A stretch of 64,000 bases of DNA from Serpula lacrymans var. lacrymans S7.9 (lineage: Eukaryota; Basidiomycota; Agaricomycetes; Boletales; Serpulaceae): contig NW_006763298.1 in NCBI RefSeq assembly GCF_000218685.1, forward strand, positions 1,398,869 to 1,462,868, read 5' to 3'. Below, piece after piece: positions 23,403-35,960 of the stretch. The stretch's first letter is position 1; each line of letters opens with the position of its first letter. The notes beneath the pieces were generated by a model that was not told the origin of the DNA, ran no database searches, and saw nothing but the letters and a program-made list of their open reading frames with translations. The position numbers and the translations under genes are program-made.

Positions 23403-24813
23403 ATGTCTATTCACTCACTCAAGCGAGATCAAACTAATCTGGCATGGGACAATAGGTATGGACTCTTCTTGAGCAATGTGAGACTGGTCTGATCACTAGT
23501 CGTAGCATACCTCCCGTCATCCACATCGCTTCTGGTGACACGGTCACCTTTGACTGCTTGGATGCATCAAATGGTCAACTTACGGCAGACTCGACCAAAG
23601 ACACAGTTGGCACTATAAATCTATCACTATTTGACCAGGTAAACGGCCCTGTCTATGTTCGTGGTGCTACTCCAGGGGATACCCTGCAGGTGGATGTCTT
23701 GTCAATCGAGACGGGCGATTGGGGTTGGACAGCAGTGATCCCTGGATTTGGCCTGTTGGCTGATGAATACACTGAGCCAGCCCTGAAAATATGGAAGATA
23801 GACCAAAGTAAAGGGTTTACATGGTTTGACGAGGCGAGGGGAATGAAAATACCGCTGCGACCATTCGCGGGCGAAATGGGAGTTGCACCGGGAAAGAGTG
23901 GAGCATTCTCAACTATACCCCCGTATTGCACGGGAGGCAATATTGATACGAGACATGTGACGGTTGGGTCCACTCTGTACCTTCCTATTGAAGCCGAAGG
24001 TGCACTGTTCTCCATAGGGGTAAGCACCTGCCACATGATAAAAATCAGATAATCTCGTTTCTAGGTTGGTGATTAATGTTAATACCCGATTGTGATGTAG
24101 GACGGTCATGCTGCCCAAGGAGACGGAGGTAAGATATGCTGCGCATGTTTAGTTCCGTCATCTGATTAAAACCTTGGGTTTATCATGAAGAGGTTTGCGG
24201 TTCGTCTGCTATCTATCTAACCGAGGAACATGAACTTACAATCTGAGATGTCAGGCACTGCTATCGAGACGCCAATGAAAGTGACAGTTCGATTGACTGT
24301 GCGGAAAGATAAGCCCTATACGAAGACCCCGCATTTTAGTTGTACCTCTGCTGCTGCACCTGAGGGCATTGATTACTATTGCACGACTGGTGTTAATTCA
24401 GGTGAGATTGGCGTATGTGCATCGTTAGCTATGACTGATTATAATACGCCGTTATGCCCGTAGATATCAAGGAAGCCACACGAGCAGCTGTACGCAACAT
24501 GGTCGAGTACCTAACTAACGAATACAATCTGGACAAGGTCGAGGCGTATATGTTGTGTAGTGTTGCCGGTGATCTGAGAATGCACGAAGTGGTATGTTAA
24601 TCTTTGTCATGGGTGTATATGGGTTTTGATGGAAGAAAAACATTGTTCCGTTCCTCTTTGATTTTTGTTCTATTGTAGGTCGATATGCCGAATTACGTGG
24701 TGAGTATGAGCAGATTTTCTCGAGACTCCACGTGCAGATCTTTTAGCTGACGGAGAATCTTTGAATTGGCAAAGGTGGGGATGATGATGCCGAAATCTGT
24801 TCTGGGGCATTGA
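23403..24813 (+). CDS. Formamidase/acetamidase (FmdA/AmdA family)
   Basis: Eight exons: 23403-23455, 23506-24019, 24101-24128, 24191-24199, 24255-24401, 24464-24591, 24679-24699, 24775-24813. The protein reads NLAWDNSIPPVIHIASGDTV, GPVYVRGATPGDTLQVDVL, YCTGGNIDTRHVTVGSTLYL, DGHAAQGDGEVCGTAIETP and ends DMPNYVVGMMMPKSVLGH. These are the conserved blocks of the metal-dependent FmdA/AmdA amidases, which hydrolyse formamide or short aliphatic amides to ammonia for nitrogen supply. The TGGN-D and DGHA-QGDGE blocks carry the expected metal/active-site residues. Exon 4 is only 9 nt. It follows pms1 by 221 bp on the same strand. Substrate cannot be told from sequence. Confidence 0.9.
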
Positions 24814-25723
24814 CCACGAGGATTTGATCCAGGGCTGGCCTCGAATCGGCCAGTCCTGGATGTTGAAATGTGTTGGTGGGCCGCGATGTGTGTTGCAGAA
24901 GCGGGACAGGTCCGACTGATGGTGTTGACCTTTCAGTACTAGTTAATAGGCAGGCTGTGCAACCGGGCCCTATGAAAGGAATTAATACACCGCAGTAAGA
25001 CATGAATCATTTTAGCTATCAAATGGTATCAAGCCAAGCAGTATAAGTGGACGTTTGATGGCAAGATCATTTAACAGGACATGTACATATGTCTTTTCCT
25101 GCACTTGCTGCAAATGTAGTACTAATCATGTGAAAGGATTGGCGCTCGCTCCCAAAGTGGGTGGGCGTCTCTGAGCACAGCCTGGATGGCGTCTTGAGCC
25201 GGTCGGACTCGGACGGGCCTGTGTTCTGCCTGGGCATTTGCTCACTCGAACCGTTTCACTGATCCAACGTGTCAATCTTTTACCTACTAGTAGCGCTATG
25301 AGTGATGGGTGAGTCTAGCACTCGTAAAATTTCTTGCAGGTTGCTACAGGCGCTTTTTAATTCTCCGAGTCTGAAGGAACGATCGTACCGCGCCTGTCTA
25401 GGTCGGACCCAGGTAGAAAGCCATTTGAAACATAGGCTTAATCAAGTCTAAATCACTGTCAGCGAAAATGTAAAGGCATCATGGATGGACCATGAGTCAG
25501 GCACTGTGGTGCCACTGGTGCTGGGATGATGATCGATGCCCCATATGAGCGTTTACTGGTTGCTATTCAAACAACTGCTGTGTACAGAAGATCTCAAATG
25601 TCAAGATCTGGTGGCTAAATTATCTGGCTTTTATGTATGCTTGGTCCCATTGCAAGGTACGCTTAATCCCCCTCTTGCTCGTCCTCGATTTAAGGTGTCC
25701 TTATTTTCCGGATCACAGTTTCG
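24814..25723. other. Intergenic stretch upstream of the G-alpha gene
   Basis: No recognisable gene; short frames only. Contains GC-rich patches (25140-25250) without further structure I can defend. Confidence 0.4.
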
Positions 25724-27950
25724 ATGACAGCCAGCAACATGTACCACCGGTCAAGCAGATCCTTAGAGAAAGCTCCTCGCAGGAGACAGCAGGACGACTC
25801 ATGGTCCCAGGTCTTCAGGCCTCCAGCGAACGAGAGCATGGAAGAGCGTACGGAGAGAATGTATCGACAACAGGAAGCACAGCGGATATCCCGGGAAATT
25901 GACGAGAGCATCCAAGAGTCACGGAAAGTGCTCGAAAGGAAGAAGAAAGCTATCAAAGTTCTCCTCTTAGGTGAGTCGCCCTTGCGTACAAACGACAAGT
26001 CAATATATTGATATTGTGCAGGACAATCCGAGTCGGGCAAGTCTACAATGTTGAAGAGTAAGCACTTACAGCTACTGCACACGAACATAGAGGTTTATGC
26101 TTCGTGAAGACTTTCAGCTTGCTTTCAGTCCAAATCACTTTTCGAATGAAAGACGTATATGGAAGGCTGTTGTACAACTGAACTTGATAGGGTAGGTTTT
26201 ATAGCATCTGATGCGTTGATCACGATGTTAAAAATTGGTCTACTAGTTCCGTCAAGAAACTGCTGGCAGTACTCGACCTCGAACTCAATGATACCTCCAG
26301 ACTATCGCGCCCTCCTTCATCTAGATCCGGACCAATGTCCCCTTCGAGTACACCATTGACAGATAATCATCGGCGTATCCGCTTACGATTGTTGCCGCTT
26401 CTCTCCATGGAATCAAACCTGACCCGCCAATTACTTCCTGAACACTATGACCCGGAGCGGTCACCAGAAATACGTGTACGCGCTGGCAGCGGATGGAAGG
26501 TCACATTAGAAAGGGCCGTTTCTGTTGGCTCCCCTCCTATGGATCATGCAGTAAACATGCGTCGACCTATAACCTCTGATGGCAGGAATAAAGACGATCC
26601 AACTACGGTGCTGGCAGCGTGTCGAGATGATATAATCGCTCTTTGGCAAGATTCAGTGGTTAGAGGTGTTCTCAAGAAGCGTGGCGTTCGCCTGGAGTCT
26701 ACTCCAGGCTTGTGAGTATATCTCTCTTAATATTTCCCTTTTGTTTTCTGACCCCGAGTGAAGCTTTCTTAACGACGCAGCCCGAATAGCTGATTCAGGA
26801 TATGAACCAACTGAAGGTAGTTGTTTGAAGTGTTTTATGCAAGAGCGAGTAGGCTAACGACATCCGCTTAGCCGACATTGTGCGTGCCCGCCTACGGACA
26901 TTTGGTGTGGAGGAACATAGGTTCCTTATGGAAAATGGTATTTATTCTTCTCCGCTTGATGCTGCTCATCTTGACACAACATGGATGATAGGGTCTGAGT
27001 GGTATATATATGATGTGGGCGGCAGCCGAAATATGGTTTGTTATACTTGTTCCATCAGCAGCAGATCTTTGACCCCATCCATTACAGCGGCCTCAATGGA
27101 TACCGTATTTCGATGATGGTAGTTGCTTATTTTAGAATATTTACTTTATTTTTGCTCATGCCACTTTCTTCCATCTTAGTACAGGCCATTATTTTCCTCG
27201 TCCCGCTGGCTTTCAATCAAGTTCTAGAAGAAGACAACAAAGTAAATAGACTTGTAAGTGTCGCGTCATCATTTCCCCACCACTACGCTAACCTGTGCCT
27301 TTTTAGGAAGACTCTATCTACCTCTGGAAAGAGGTTTGCGCGAACCCTCTATTAGCCCGTGCCAACGTGATACTATTCCTGAACAAAGTGAGAGTATTTG
27401 ACAACCTACATCTGCAGTGTTTCTTATCCCAGCTTTGACTAGATGGATATTTTAGAGGAAACTCTCGCAGCAGGTGTTCGCGTAGAAACTTTCGTTCCAA
27501 GTTATGGAGATTCACCAAATGACGTGTATCATGTCACAAGATGTAGGCCATTCCAATTCCGTTGCCTACGTAGCCTTTTACCTTTTACTTACAATATCAC
27601 CCTGATAGATTTCAGAGAGAAATTCCGAGCTTATCATGTACGTGGCCATTCATTTCACTGGCACGTGTCCAGCCGTTGATTACATATTTCTCAGAAACGA
27701 TTATCTCCAAAACCTCGCGCTTTCTTCTGCCATGAAACATCTGCTATTGTGCGTATTCAAAGCATCTATCCTTGACTAGATTAAGTACCGACAAAACCTC
27801 TTATTACAGGACACTAAGGCCACTCAGGCCGTGTTGCTTGTAGGTATGTAGGCATGCACATAAAAATCTGCTCTTATCACTGATGCGGTTCATCACACAG
27901 TTCGAGAAGGGATCCTCCGCCATCACCTAGAGAAGCTGAACGTCATCTAA
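25724..27950 (+). CDS. Atypical heterotrimeric G-protein alpha subunit
   Basis: Fifteen exons, first 25724-25970 and last 27901-27950; all joins keep phase. G1 is GQSESGKSTMLK (canonical GAGESGKS), followed by FQLAFSPNHFSNERRIWKAV; a variable insert of ~100 residues lies in exon 4; then GFFLNDAARIADSGYEPTEA, switch I VRARLRTFGVEEHRF, G3 YDVGGSRNMRPQWIPYFDDV, G4 LFLNKMD and G5 ETSAIDTKAT. The residue after DVGG is Ser instead of the catalytic Gln. The N-terminus is MTASNMYHRS with ~70 charged residues before G1 and no Gly2 for myristoylation. This matches the expanded, longer G-alpha group of Agaricomycetes with DVGGSR. Likely a slow GTPase at or near membranes; receptor and effector unknown. 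Confidence 0.9.
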
Positions 27951-28952
27951 TATCAGATTGGACTATTTAAAACTATCTATTCATTTTGGTATATCTGTAC
28001 ACTAATCTTTCTTGTGGTCAACTGCAGGCTCTGAAGGCTCGCCATGGGCATCAATATACAATAGTCATGTACGAAATAACGTACTTGTATCGCTACAGCA
28101 GAGTTATTTTGCCAATAGGTATTCACATGTGTATGTGATGTATGATATGTCATGTGGTACAAGTTCCCACTGTTATTTGCTTCGAAACCTCACCGGTATG
28201 AGGCCTCACCCCGCATAGATAAGTACAATCTCGATATGGTGTACCACATGTAAATGTGAAGACAGGTCAAGAGATAGGTCAACACAATGTACACCAGGGA
28301 TAGAAGATTGACTAGTTTAATCACGATGTGAGTTGGAGTCTTCAAGATATAGACAAATGCTGCCATCACCGCTCTGAATCCATACTCAATTGTGTGGCTC
28401 AAGATCTTTGCTTTGCCGGTGTACACGGGTGTCTGTATAAGACCTTAGATCCGGTTTGTATTCAATACATTGGTCTCGGTCACTGTAATTCACCGAATTA
28501 GCCCACTTTAGCTCCCACTTGATGCTGCCATCTCATTATGATGAGGACATGAAATAATCATAGATAACAATGTTACCAAGCCATAACTTGGCTGGCCATT
28601 GCTGATTCGAGGTAAAGGGCTGAGTGGGGCAGCCCTATGCCTCGAACCGACAGTAGGGAGATGGATAAACTATCAGATCTGCTCGAGGCGAATGGAGTAA
28701 TCGAATAGTTTCCCGAAATATCCGAAAACGTGACCCAACAAGAGGTCCGAAAAAGCCCGAGTTGGGGCCGAATACCGCGTTCCCACGCCTGCCCCATTCA
28801 TGATAAACGTTATCAGATTATTTTTCAAGCTTTTCCCGGCCTGTAGGCGGTTTGTCTGCACCACCACCTCCTTTCCATTTGAGCGTTCTGGCCGTCTGAC
28901 ATTCTTTTCATACTTCATTTTTACAATAAGCTTTCTTCTTTCCAACACCATC
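27951..28952. other. Intergenic stretch
   Basis: About 1 kb without a recognisable gene. The pyrimidine-rich sequence from 28880 to 28950 ends directly at the next start codon and is probably promoter/leader of the flavoprotein gene. Confidence 0.4.
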
Positions 28953-30825
28953 ATGTCTACCAGCTCTCAAACGTTCAACGCTCCTGCCGGTCTCAAAACT
29001 GTTGTTGTTCTCGGAGCTTCGTATGGAGGTGCGGGTTTAGGAGAGACATTTAGGGGACACTTCGTCTAACTTTTATTCAGGTCATAGGGCTGCCAAGGTC
29101 CTCGCAGGTGGTCTTCCAGATGGTTGGAGGGTTGTCGTGATTGATAGAAACTCGTGCGTGCTTTTGACCATGACCGCTGGGGATAAATTGTAGCTGACAT
29201 ACCACATTGACCCAGCCATGCCAACCGTAAGTTAAAATTTCGGAAAAAAAATCCGGAGGTCTTACGCCCTTGATTATAGATGTATATAACCTCCCCAGAT
29301 ACGCGGTTCTACCAGGACACGAACATAAAGCATGTACGCCACTTCCATTCAAACTCATTGCCCTAATTTGACCAATTTGACCAACTCATAACGTTTTAGT
29401 CATCCCTTACGATAATATCTTTAGTATTTCACCTTCCAGTCCACCTAAAGCTGGCCATATTCGTCTGCACGCCCACATCACCTCCTTAGGTCCTCATAGT
29501 GTGGGGCTGTCCCGTTCTTTCCCTGAATACGGCATTGAGGAGCCTTTATTGCATTTCGACTACGCCATATATGCTCTTGGATCCCACCTTCCCTCCCCAA
29601 TAAACTTATGGAGTGCCAATCCTGATGCAGATTTTGAAAAACATGGAACCCCAAAATCAATTTCGCCGTCATACCAGGGGACTAAACCTGAGGGTATATG
29701 TTGGCTCCAACGACACCAAAAGCGCGTCAAGGAGGCTTCTAGTGTTTTGATAGTCGGCGGTGGGGCGTTGGGGATCCGTAAGTTAGCACCACCATCGAAT
29801 TGTCCGTGTTCTGATACCGCTCCAACAGAATTTGCTTCAGACATTGCAGCCGTGTATCCTAACAAACAGGTTACCCTTATACACTCCAGACGTCGCCTTT
29901 TGCCAAAGTTTGATGAATCTATACATACAGAAAGTGTGTACATTCTCTTGAATTTTACTTTCGGAGGGTTAACGCTGTCACTAGTTCTTCAATGTTTTGA
30001 GGAGCTTAATGTAGAAGTCGTACTTGGGGAACGTCTCGATCTCCAGTCTGTACACGAAGGGAAGACTAACGAGGCAGGTCAACGAGTCGTTCGGACTACG
30101 ACGGGGCGCCAGGTTCCAGCTGACCTCATTGTATGTTCAAGTCCCGTACTTCTTTTGATTTTGGAATTGAGAAATCAACCACGTGTAGCTGTTGTGTACG
30201 GGACAAGTGCCAAACACAGGTTTGCTAGCGGAGATGGATCCACGTGCAGTCATTCCGGACAGTGGTCTAGCTCCAGTTTTGCGAACCATGCAACTCAATG
30301 TCCCCCTATCAAACGATTCCTCGACGTGTGAGCAAGGGTCCCTCTATCCCCATATATTCGTCGTCGGCGATGCCGCGGATGCGTTTGGGGCTATCAATGC
30401 GGGGCACAACGCATATTATCAGGTTCATACAGTTACCAATTTTTTCGACAGAACACAAGCTGATTATTAACTGGTTAGGCTGAGGTCGCTGCGCACAATG
30501 TTCTCAAGATGATAAGCAATCAAGATTCTTCTCGTCCTGCATCGTCCGAACTTGCTGAGAACAAACATGGCAAAGTGGACGAAGAGCTAGGATGGTATAC
30601 ACCCGGTCAACCAAGGATTAAAGTTTCCGTCGGTTTGGTAAGTTTATTGTTATGATATGGATTCCTGCTTGTGCTGATTTGAAGCGTTTGTTCCAGGCAA
30701 AGACTGTGTTTCAAGTTGATGACGTTGTGGGTACGAAGTCGGATGGTATGGATGATTTGAACGCGAGTGCAATGTGGAGTTTCCTTGGTATGAAGGTGGT
30801 TGGCGAGGAAGATATGTTCGCGTAG
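28953..30825 (+). CDS. AIFM2/AMID-like FAD-dependent NAD(P)H oxidoreductase
   Basis: Ten exons: 28953-29028, 29081-29153, 29216-29226, 29280-29333, 29400-29777, 29829-29933, 29985-30130, 30189-30422, 30479-30637, 30697-30825. N-terminal FAD-binding fold KTVVVLGASYGGHRAAKVLA; second Rossmann fold SVLIVGGGALGIQFASDIAA for NAD(P)H; then LLCTGQVPNTGLL and the C-terminal FAD motif IFVVGDAADAFGAINAGHNA. This order is the fungal AMID/AIFM2 (FSP1-like) group of pyridine-nucleotide flavoproteins. They reduce quinones or similar acceptors; the physiological acceptor here is unknown. No clear targeting peptide. Exon 3 is 11 nt and encodes HAN. Confidence 0.88.
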
Positions 30826-31390
30826 GTTCATAGAATAGATACTTAGATAAGGGTTAGGTTCATTAGTCTAGTTTGTGAATGTCACGGATTTTTCGTAAAT
30901 TATCATTGTCAAAGGGATCGTCAATACTCTCACCCGCAACTGTGATACACCAGGCTGATGACGCTGAATGCTTTATCTCGGCACGACCACGACTACAGTC
31001 TTCCCAAGGGCGCTAGGAGTTATCACCGCAATGTTGACCTAGGATCGAATGATCAATTCGAACAATCGTATTTCAAATCAGAGCAGTAAGTTTTTGAAAA
31101 TATGAAGTCTGGCATATCACATACCGAAATGTGATTTCAGGTGTGGTTCAAATGAGATGAGATTTGAAACCAAATAGATGGCTATCACTGGCAAGCCATG
31201 AATCAATAAAATGTAAACTGGGTCTCAAACCAGACTGTATCTGTGTGGTGATGTTTGCCGCCCTCTCAGGCTGTGGCGACTGTTTAGTGTACGCTGGTTA
31301 GTCTTGTCACTTCGTTTTGGCCAGTCCAAGCACTTCAGGATCTTTACCAGCATATGCTACTTGCATGTTTATTACCAGATTAAATCAACC
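30826..31390. other. Intergenic stretch
   Basis: No recognisable gene; 3' region of the flavoprotein gene and upstream part of a decayed ORF. Confidence 0.4.
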
Positions 31391-32164
31391 TTATCCGATC
31401 TGCAAAGTCAGGGAGCGACGAGAGCGTCAACGAGCTCATTGCATACCACATCACCGTTAACTCTCTCTCGCCAGACGAGTTCTTTTGCTCTGGCGCAGAT
31501 CCGTCGCTGGATGACTTGGACCCAGCCATTCTGACCACTCCTCCCGGCGCCGACGATCCAGAATTGTCTGAGACCGCCGCTCGTTATCTGGATTACCTCG
31601 TTCTCGCCACCAGCGCCGCCCAGAAAAGTCTTATCAACGACTTCACCAGGGAGACCTCGGTTTCTCAGAGCGCAATCTGATGCTATCTACTCGGTATATC
31701 ATTCTGCCGACAATTTGTGGCGAAATCAATACGACTGCTCAGACTGGTGTATGCCTTCTATATCGACCAACCCTGATACTATTGATCTTGGTTAACTCAA
31801 GGCCTCACTGATGCTCAGGCGGAAGTCGCAAGCTATAGCAGCATATCAGTTCAATAATGATAAATATGAGGGCAGGGGCCTCGATCCACTCGAATCTATG
31901 ACGATTCCTTGTATTACTATGTCTGGTACCCGCCCTACTTACTATCTGGTACCTGTTACGCAGGCGTCGAGCACCGTTGCTGCAACAGGGTCATACCCTG
32001 CTGTGGAAACCGAGGTATTCAAGTGTGTCACCGTTTCAGGTCACCATCGTCGCGCCAGTGCAGGCATGCAGGATACCGAATACAGGAAGCTTGCTCTCCG
32101 GCGCTTCCTTGCTTTCAAGACCTTGGCAAAGAGCTATTGGCACACATTTTTGCGTGATTCTTAG
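31391..32164 (+). pseudogene. Decayed uncharacterised basidiomycete protein
   Basis: Three reading frames carry successive pieces of what looks like one protein. 31391-31677 reads VNELIAYHITVNSLSPDEFF, SGADPSLDDLDPAIL, ARYLDYLVLATSAAQKS; a shifted frame then reads GFSERNLMLSTRYIILPTIC and VCLLYRPTLILLILV; a third (31811-32164) reads AIAAYQFNNDKYEGRGLDPL, MTIPCITMSGTRPTYYLVPV, CVTVSGHHRRASAGM and LALRRFLAFKTLAKSYWHTF. I recognise the C-terminal part from many Agaricomycete hypothetical proteins with no known role. At least one single-base loss (near 31650) and further indels near 31790 break it. Confidence 0.6.
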
Positions 32165-33900
32165 GTGAATTATCATCAACAGTAATCTGAGTCTATGCTG
32201 AATGAATGCGGTCTTTAGTCTTTAGGCAGCGGACTTATCTGTACGCCAGCTTTTTATCAAAGTAATTCAACGATAATTTTTGGCGTGCAATCTATTGTTC
32301 TGTTAAGTGAGTTGAACAAGAATAAGTGACCAGAGGGAAGAAATTGTTACCAGCTATTTCCTAGCTAGACCCCAATGTCAATTGTATGGCCTCCGGTCTA
32401 TTGGTGTCGCACGGTAAGTAGATGCGTAATGTTGGTCAATTATAATGACGGACCGGCCGGACCGTCTCCTATACGTACCTAACTTTTTCTTGTTCTTCAG
32501 GTTACAGGTTTACTCCAGATGCTTAGCCTGAACCCAAGTTAGCTCGCTAGACTAAGTTAGCGCCGCTGGATCAAGTTGACAGCAATAGTACAGCGCACAT
32601 GACTGCAGCCGTTGACAGCCCACCAGAGCTAGAAGATCTCATCGCGAAAGGTGTCTTGGCATAATGATCTTTTTTTTCTTGGTGAGTTTTTTACTCATGG
32701 AGGCGACTGCCGGTCCTTATTCTGAATGGTATGCCTCGGAATGACTAGCGTTTAACACGAGTCCCAGTCCGTCAGCTTTGTCAATGCAAACATAGTCTTA
32801 GGAGGACGGATGGTTCCTCGGTGTCATTTTTCATGATTGCTTCTTCATCCCATGACTGCCTGAATGCTCCGTTTTACTTTCAATATTATTCTTCAGAACA
32901 TTATTCCCGCATATACACCGCAAACTGTTCTACTACATCAGAGCACGCACGACCCCACAAAATTGTCTCTTCACAGGGTTAAATGCGTTTAACCAATGTT
33001 CTGATATATTTCAGTGGCTACTTCTCAGGAGTCTGTGTTGTACCCTAGACGGTCCGGCAAATTTTGCTTATTTTCCCCTCAGTCTTCTTGTCCAAGGTTA
33101 ATCCACATGGTTTCCACACAACGAGCTTCTTTATTCAGCACAGGGCAGCTCAAGATTAATTCAATGCTTTTCACGCTCTTGTGCTGGCCCTATGTTCTAA
33201 CAACGGGTGAGCATCAATCCAGAAGTGCCATTTACTACTAGTTTGTCCGCGTTATTCAGTGCCGCTGTGTAGGAATTTGAAGCTGCGACAACAAACGGAA
33301 AGCGATTCAAGTGCTTCAGCTGAGCTACTTCTCAGATTTCAACTCGCAATAATGGTGCAGTGCAATAATCAAGATGGATGGCTATGGTTACGCGTAACAA
33401 GGCTTCTCCTATCCATTATATTTAAAATCTTCGCAGGCATTACCGTGTCCGTCCATTCAGTAAGCTTGACTATTCGCCTAACCGATCGTCGCATTTGTAA
33501 TCCCTTGAGAATGAACAAGGTAAATTAAGAGCTCGGATGATATACAAAATGCCACGGATGTTTCTCGCATGTCCGCTGCAGTTCGTTCACATGACTGCTA
33601 TTCTTGACGTCAGAGAAATTCTGTTCACCTTTCGGTACCGTTATAACGCTGTCAATGGGACGGTTCCTAACTGGCGAGTTTTTTGTCTCCAGGAGTAAAA
33701 GACACCTTTTCTCAAACCTATACTCCAGATGCACGCTGTGCAGCGGGATTGTCGTTGCGTCGGACCGCCTGGTCTTTCAACCAATGTGTTGTATATTTGT
33801 CAGGTGCGTGCATCTTGAATCAATGCAAGAAGCTTTTACTTGTGAAACTCGATACTTCGTGCACACTGCAACCGGCCCGCCGCTGTACCAGCATAACAGG
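32165..33900. other. Long intergenic stretch
   Basis: About 1.7 kb with only short frames. A palindromic GACGGACCGGCCGGACCGTC sits near 32450. I see no gene or RNA. Confidence 0.4.
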
Positions 33901-33908
33901 GTATAAAG
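33901..33908 (+). promoter_or_regulatory. Candidate TATA box of polygalacturonase gene
   Basis: GTATAAAG 64-71 bp upstream of the ATG at 33972, a normal distance for a fungal promoter. Confidence 0.5.
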
Positions 33909-33971
33909 AGTGGAAGAATGTTAGCATTAATCTTCACCAAAGCTCCTGGCATTTGGCATATACTCCTCAAC

Positions 33972-35960
33972 ATGGCTGCTTCCTTGACATTTGCATTACT
34001 CGCCTCCCTTGCCATCGCTGCCCCTACTGCGGACAGTAGCAGCTGCACAGGCACCATATCCTCGTTGAGCGATGTGACTGCTGCTGTGGAGTGCACTACT
34101 GTCAATATCAACGCGTTCACGGTCCCGGCTGGTGAAACATTCACGCTATCCCTGCTTGATGGTACCACGGTGAACGTCAGTGAGTATTTACAGTGCTTAG
34201 TTTTTCACGCTCTCCCCTCAGTGACCCATGGCAGATGGCGACGTTCAATTTGGAAATGTGAGCTGGGCTGGTCCATTGTTTGAAGTGAAGTAAGCGATTT
34301 CTTGCTGAGAATCACGCGCTTTGATCATTGATATGTGTGTATAACAGAGGAAGTGATATCACGTGTCAGTAGAGCTTTTAAAGCGAGTGGGCGGAAACTG
34401 ACATTCAGTTTTCTAGTCAATGGAAACAACTACCTATTCGATGGCGGAGGACCTTTCTATTGGGTAATCACAACCTCATTGAAGTTTGGTCTCCGCGCTA
34501 ACATATGGGCAGGATGGGCTAGGCACTAACGGAGGCACGACCAAGCCTCACCCGATGATGAAGTAGGTGCTTGTATGCGTAAATAAAAAATGGCTATTAA
34601 TCACGCTTATAGGATTGAAATTTCGGGCACTATGTCTGTGAGTTACTGCACGTTGTTGGTGTAGATTCTGGTTCTCAAATTCTCTTCACAGGATGTCTAC
34701 GTCGTTAACTCCCCTGCTCAATGTTTCTCGGTTTCCAACCCGGCTGCACTCACCATGACTGGCATAACTGTTGATAACTGTACGCTTTCGACATCTTTGT
34801 TTCGCACGAGTGGTTTAATTTCCATCACGTTATCTAGCCCAAGGTGACGCTACGAACTCCCAAAGTAATGGACTTCCCGCAGGTACGCTTAATACCATAA
34901 CGTATATCCCGATTGGGAGATAGATCCTAACAATGAATGCAAGGTCACAACACTGACGGATTCGACGTCAGCGCCGACGATTTGGTCATCGAGAAGAGGT
35001 CAGATTTACGCATCTTTAAAATTACATTGGTTACTGACAAGAGTTAATTAGCACTGTGTTAAATCAGGTACCATATAATTATCCCTCTATGTCGTCACAG
35101 GAATTGAACTTTGTCTAGGACGATTGTCTTGCCATCAACAAGGGAACCAACCTTGTCTTTAGCGACAACTATTGCTCCGGAGGGCACGGTATCTCTATCG
35201 TGAGTTATAATACCGTATGCATCATATGAACATAGGCTCAGAAGTATCGCAGGGTTCCATCACGTCCGATGTGACCGTATCAGGCGTTGTCATCTCAGGC
35301 AATACCGTCGTCAACAGGTTTGTCCTCTTATCAACCTTGACTGACTATTCACCTAAGCAAACGTTGGTTAGTCAACAAGCATTCCGTATTAAGACTGATG
35401 CAAGCGCAACTGGAAGCACTGTTTCTAACGTCACCTACTCTGTAAGTTGCATTGTATCACCATATGATATTCCTTAAACCTTGGTTTTCCACATGTAGGG
35501 AAACACAGCTACAGGTTGTACAGACTACGGTGTTCTGATCACTCAGGTAACCATTTTTTTGACCATGGAAAGGGATAATAACCAATTAACCTGCCTTCGA
35601 TAGAGCTACCCTGCATCGCTAGGGACTCCAGGGACTGGTACAGACATTTCCGTAAGTACTACCCAGATTCACAACTGGTGGCGCTTTCCCCGCTAACTTA
35701 AAAGGGGCTCATCTAGGATATCAACTTCAGCGGTTCAACGACAACCTTGACCACCGAGAGCGGTGTTGATATGGTTGCGGTTGATTGTGGTACTGGGGCT
35801 TGCACTGGTATGCAAACTACCCCATTTCAGTATAGCATATGTCAACTGATATCGTCATCTTTCCTCCACAGGTACATGGGACTGGTCAAGCTTGAAGGTG
35901 AGTGGTGGTCAGGATGGACCCATCGATAACTGCACCGTCATTACGGGATTCACTCAGTAA
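33972..35960 (+). CDS. Endo-polygalacturonase, glycoside hydrolase family 28 (secreted)
   Basis: At least 13 exons. Starts with a signal peptide, [20 protein letters not shown]. Then [49 protein letters not shown], and the GH28 active-site blocks: [23 protein letters not shown] and the substrate-binding FRIKTD. It ends ...[10 protein letters not shown]. These are the four signature blocks of endopolygalacturonases, which cut pectic homogalacturonan in plant walls. One splice junction does not close: the natural join after GGHGISI (35200) to GSEVSQGS (35236) leaves the frame one base off, as if one G were lost from the donor. The gene is either newly broken there or carries a sequencing error. 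Confidence 0.88.

Noticed and set aside
28800..28952. Using an in-frame ATG at 28800 for the flavoprotein
   Set aside because: The upstream residues are hydrophobic, low in coding character and end in a pyrimidine-rich leader; the ATG at 28953 directly precedes the FAD-binding fold as in the family.
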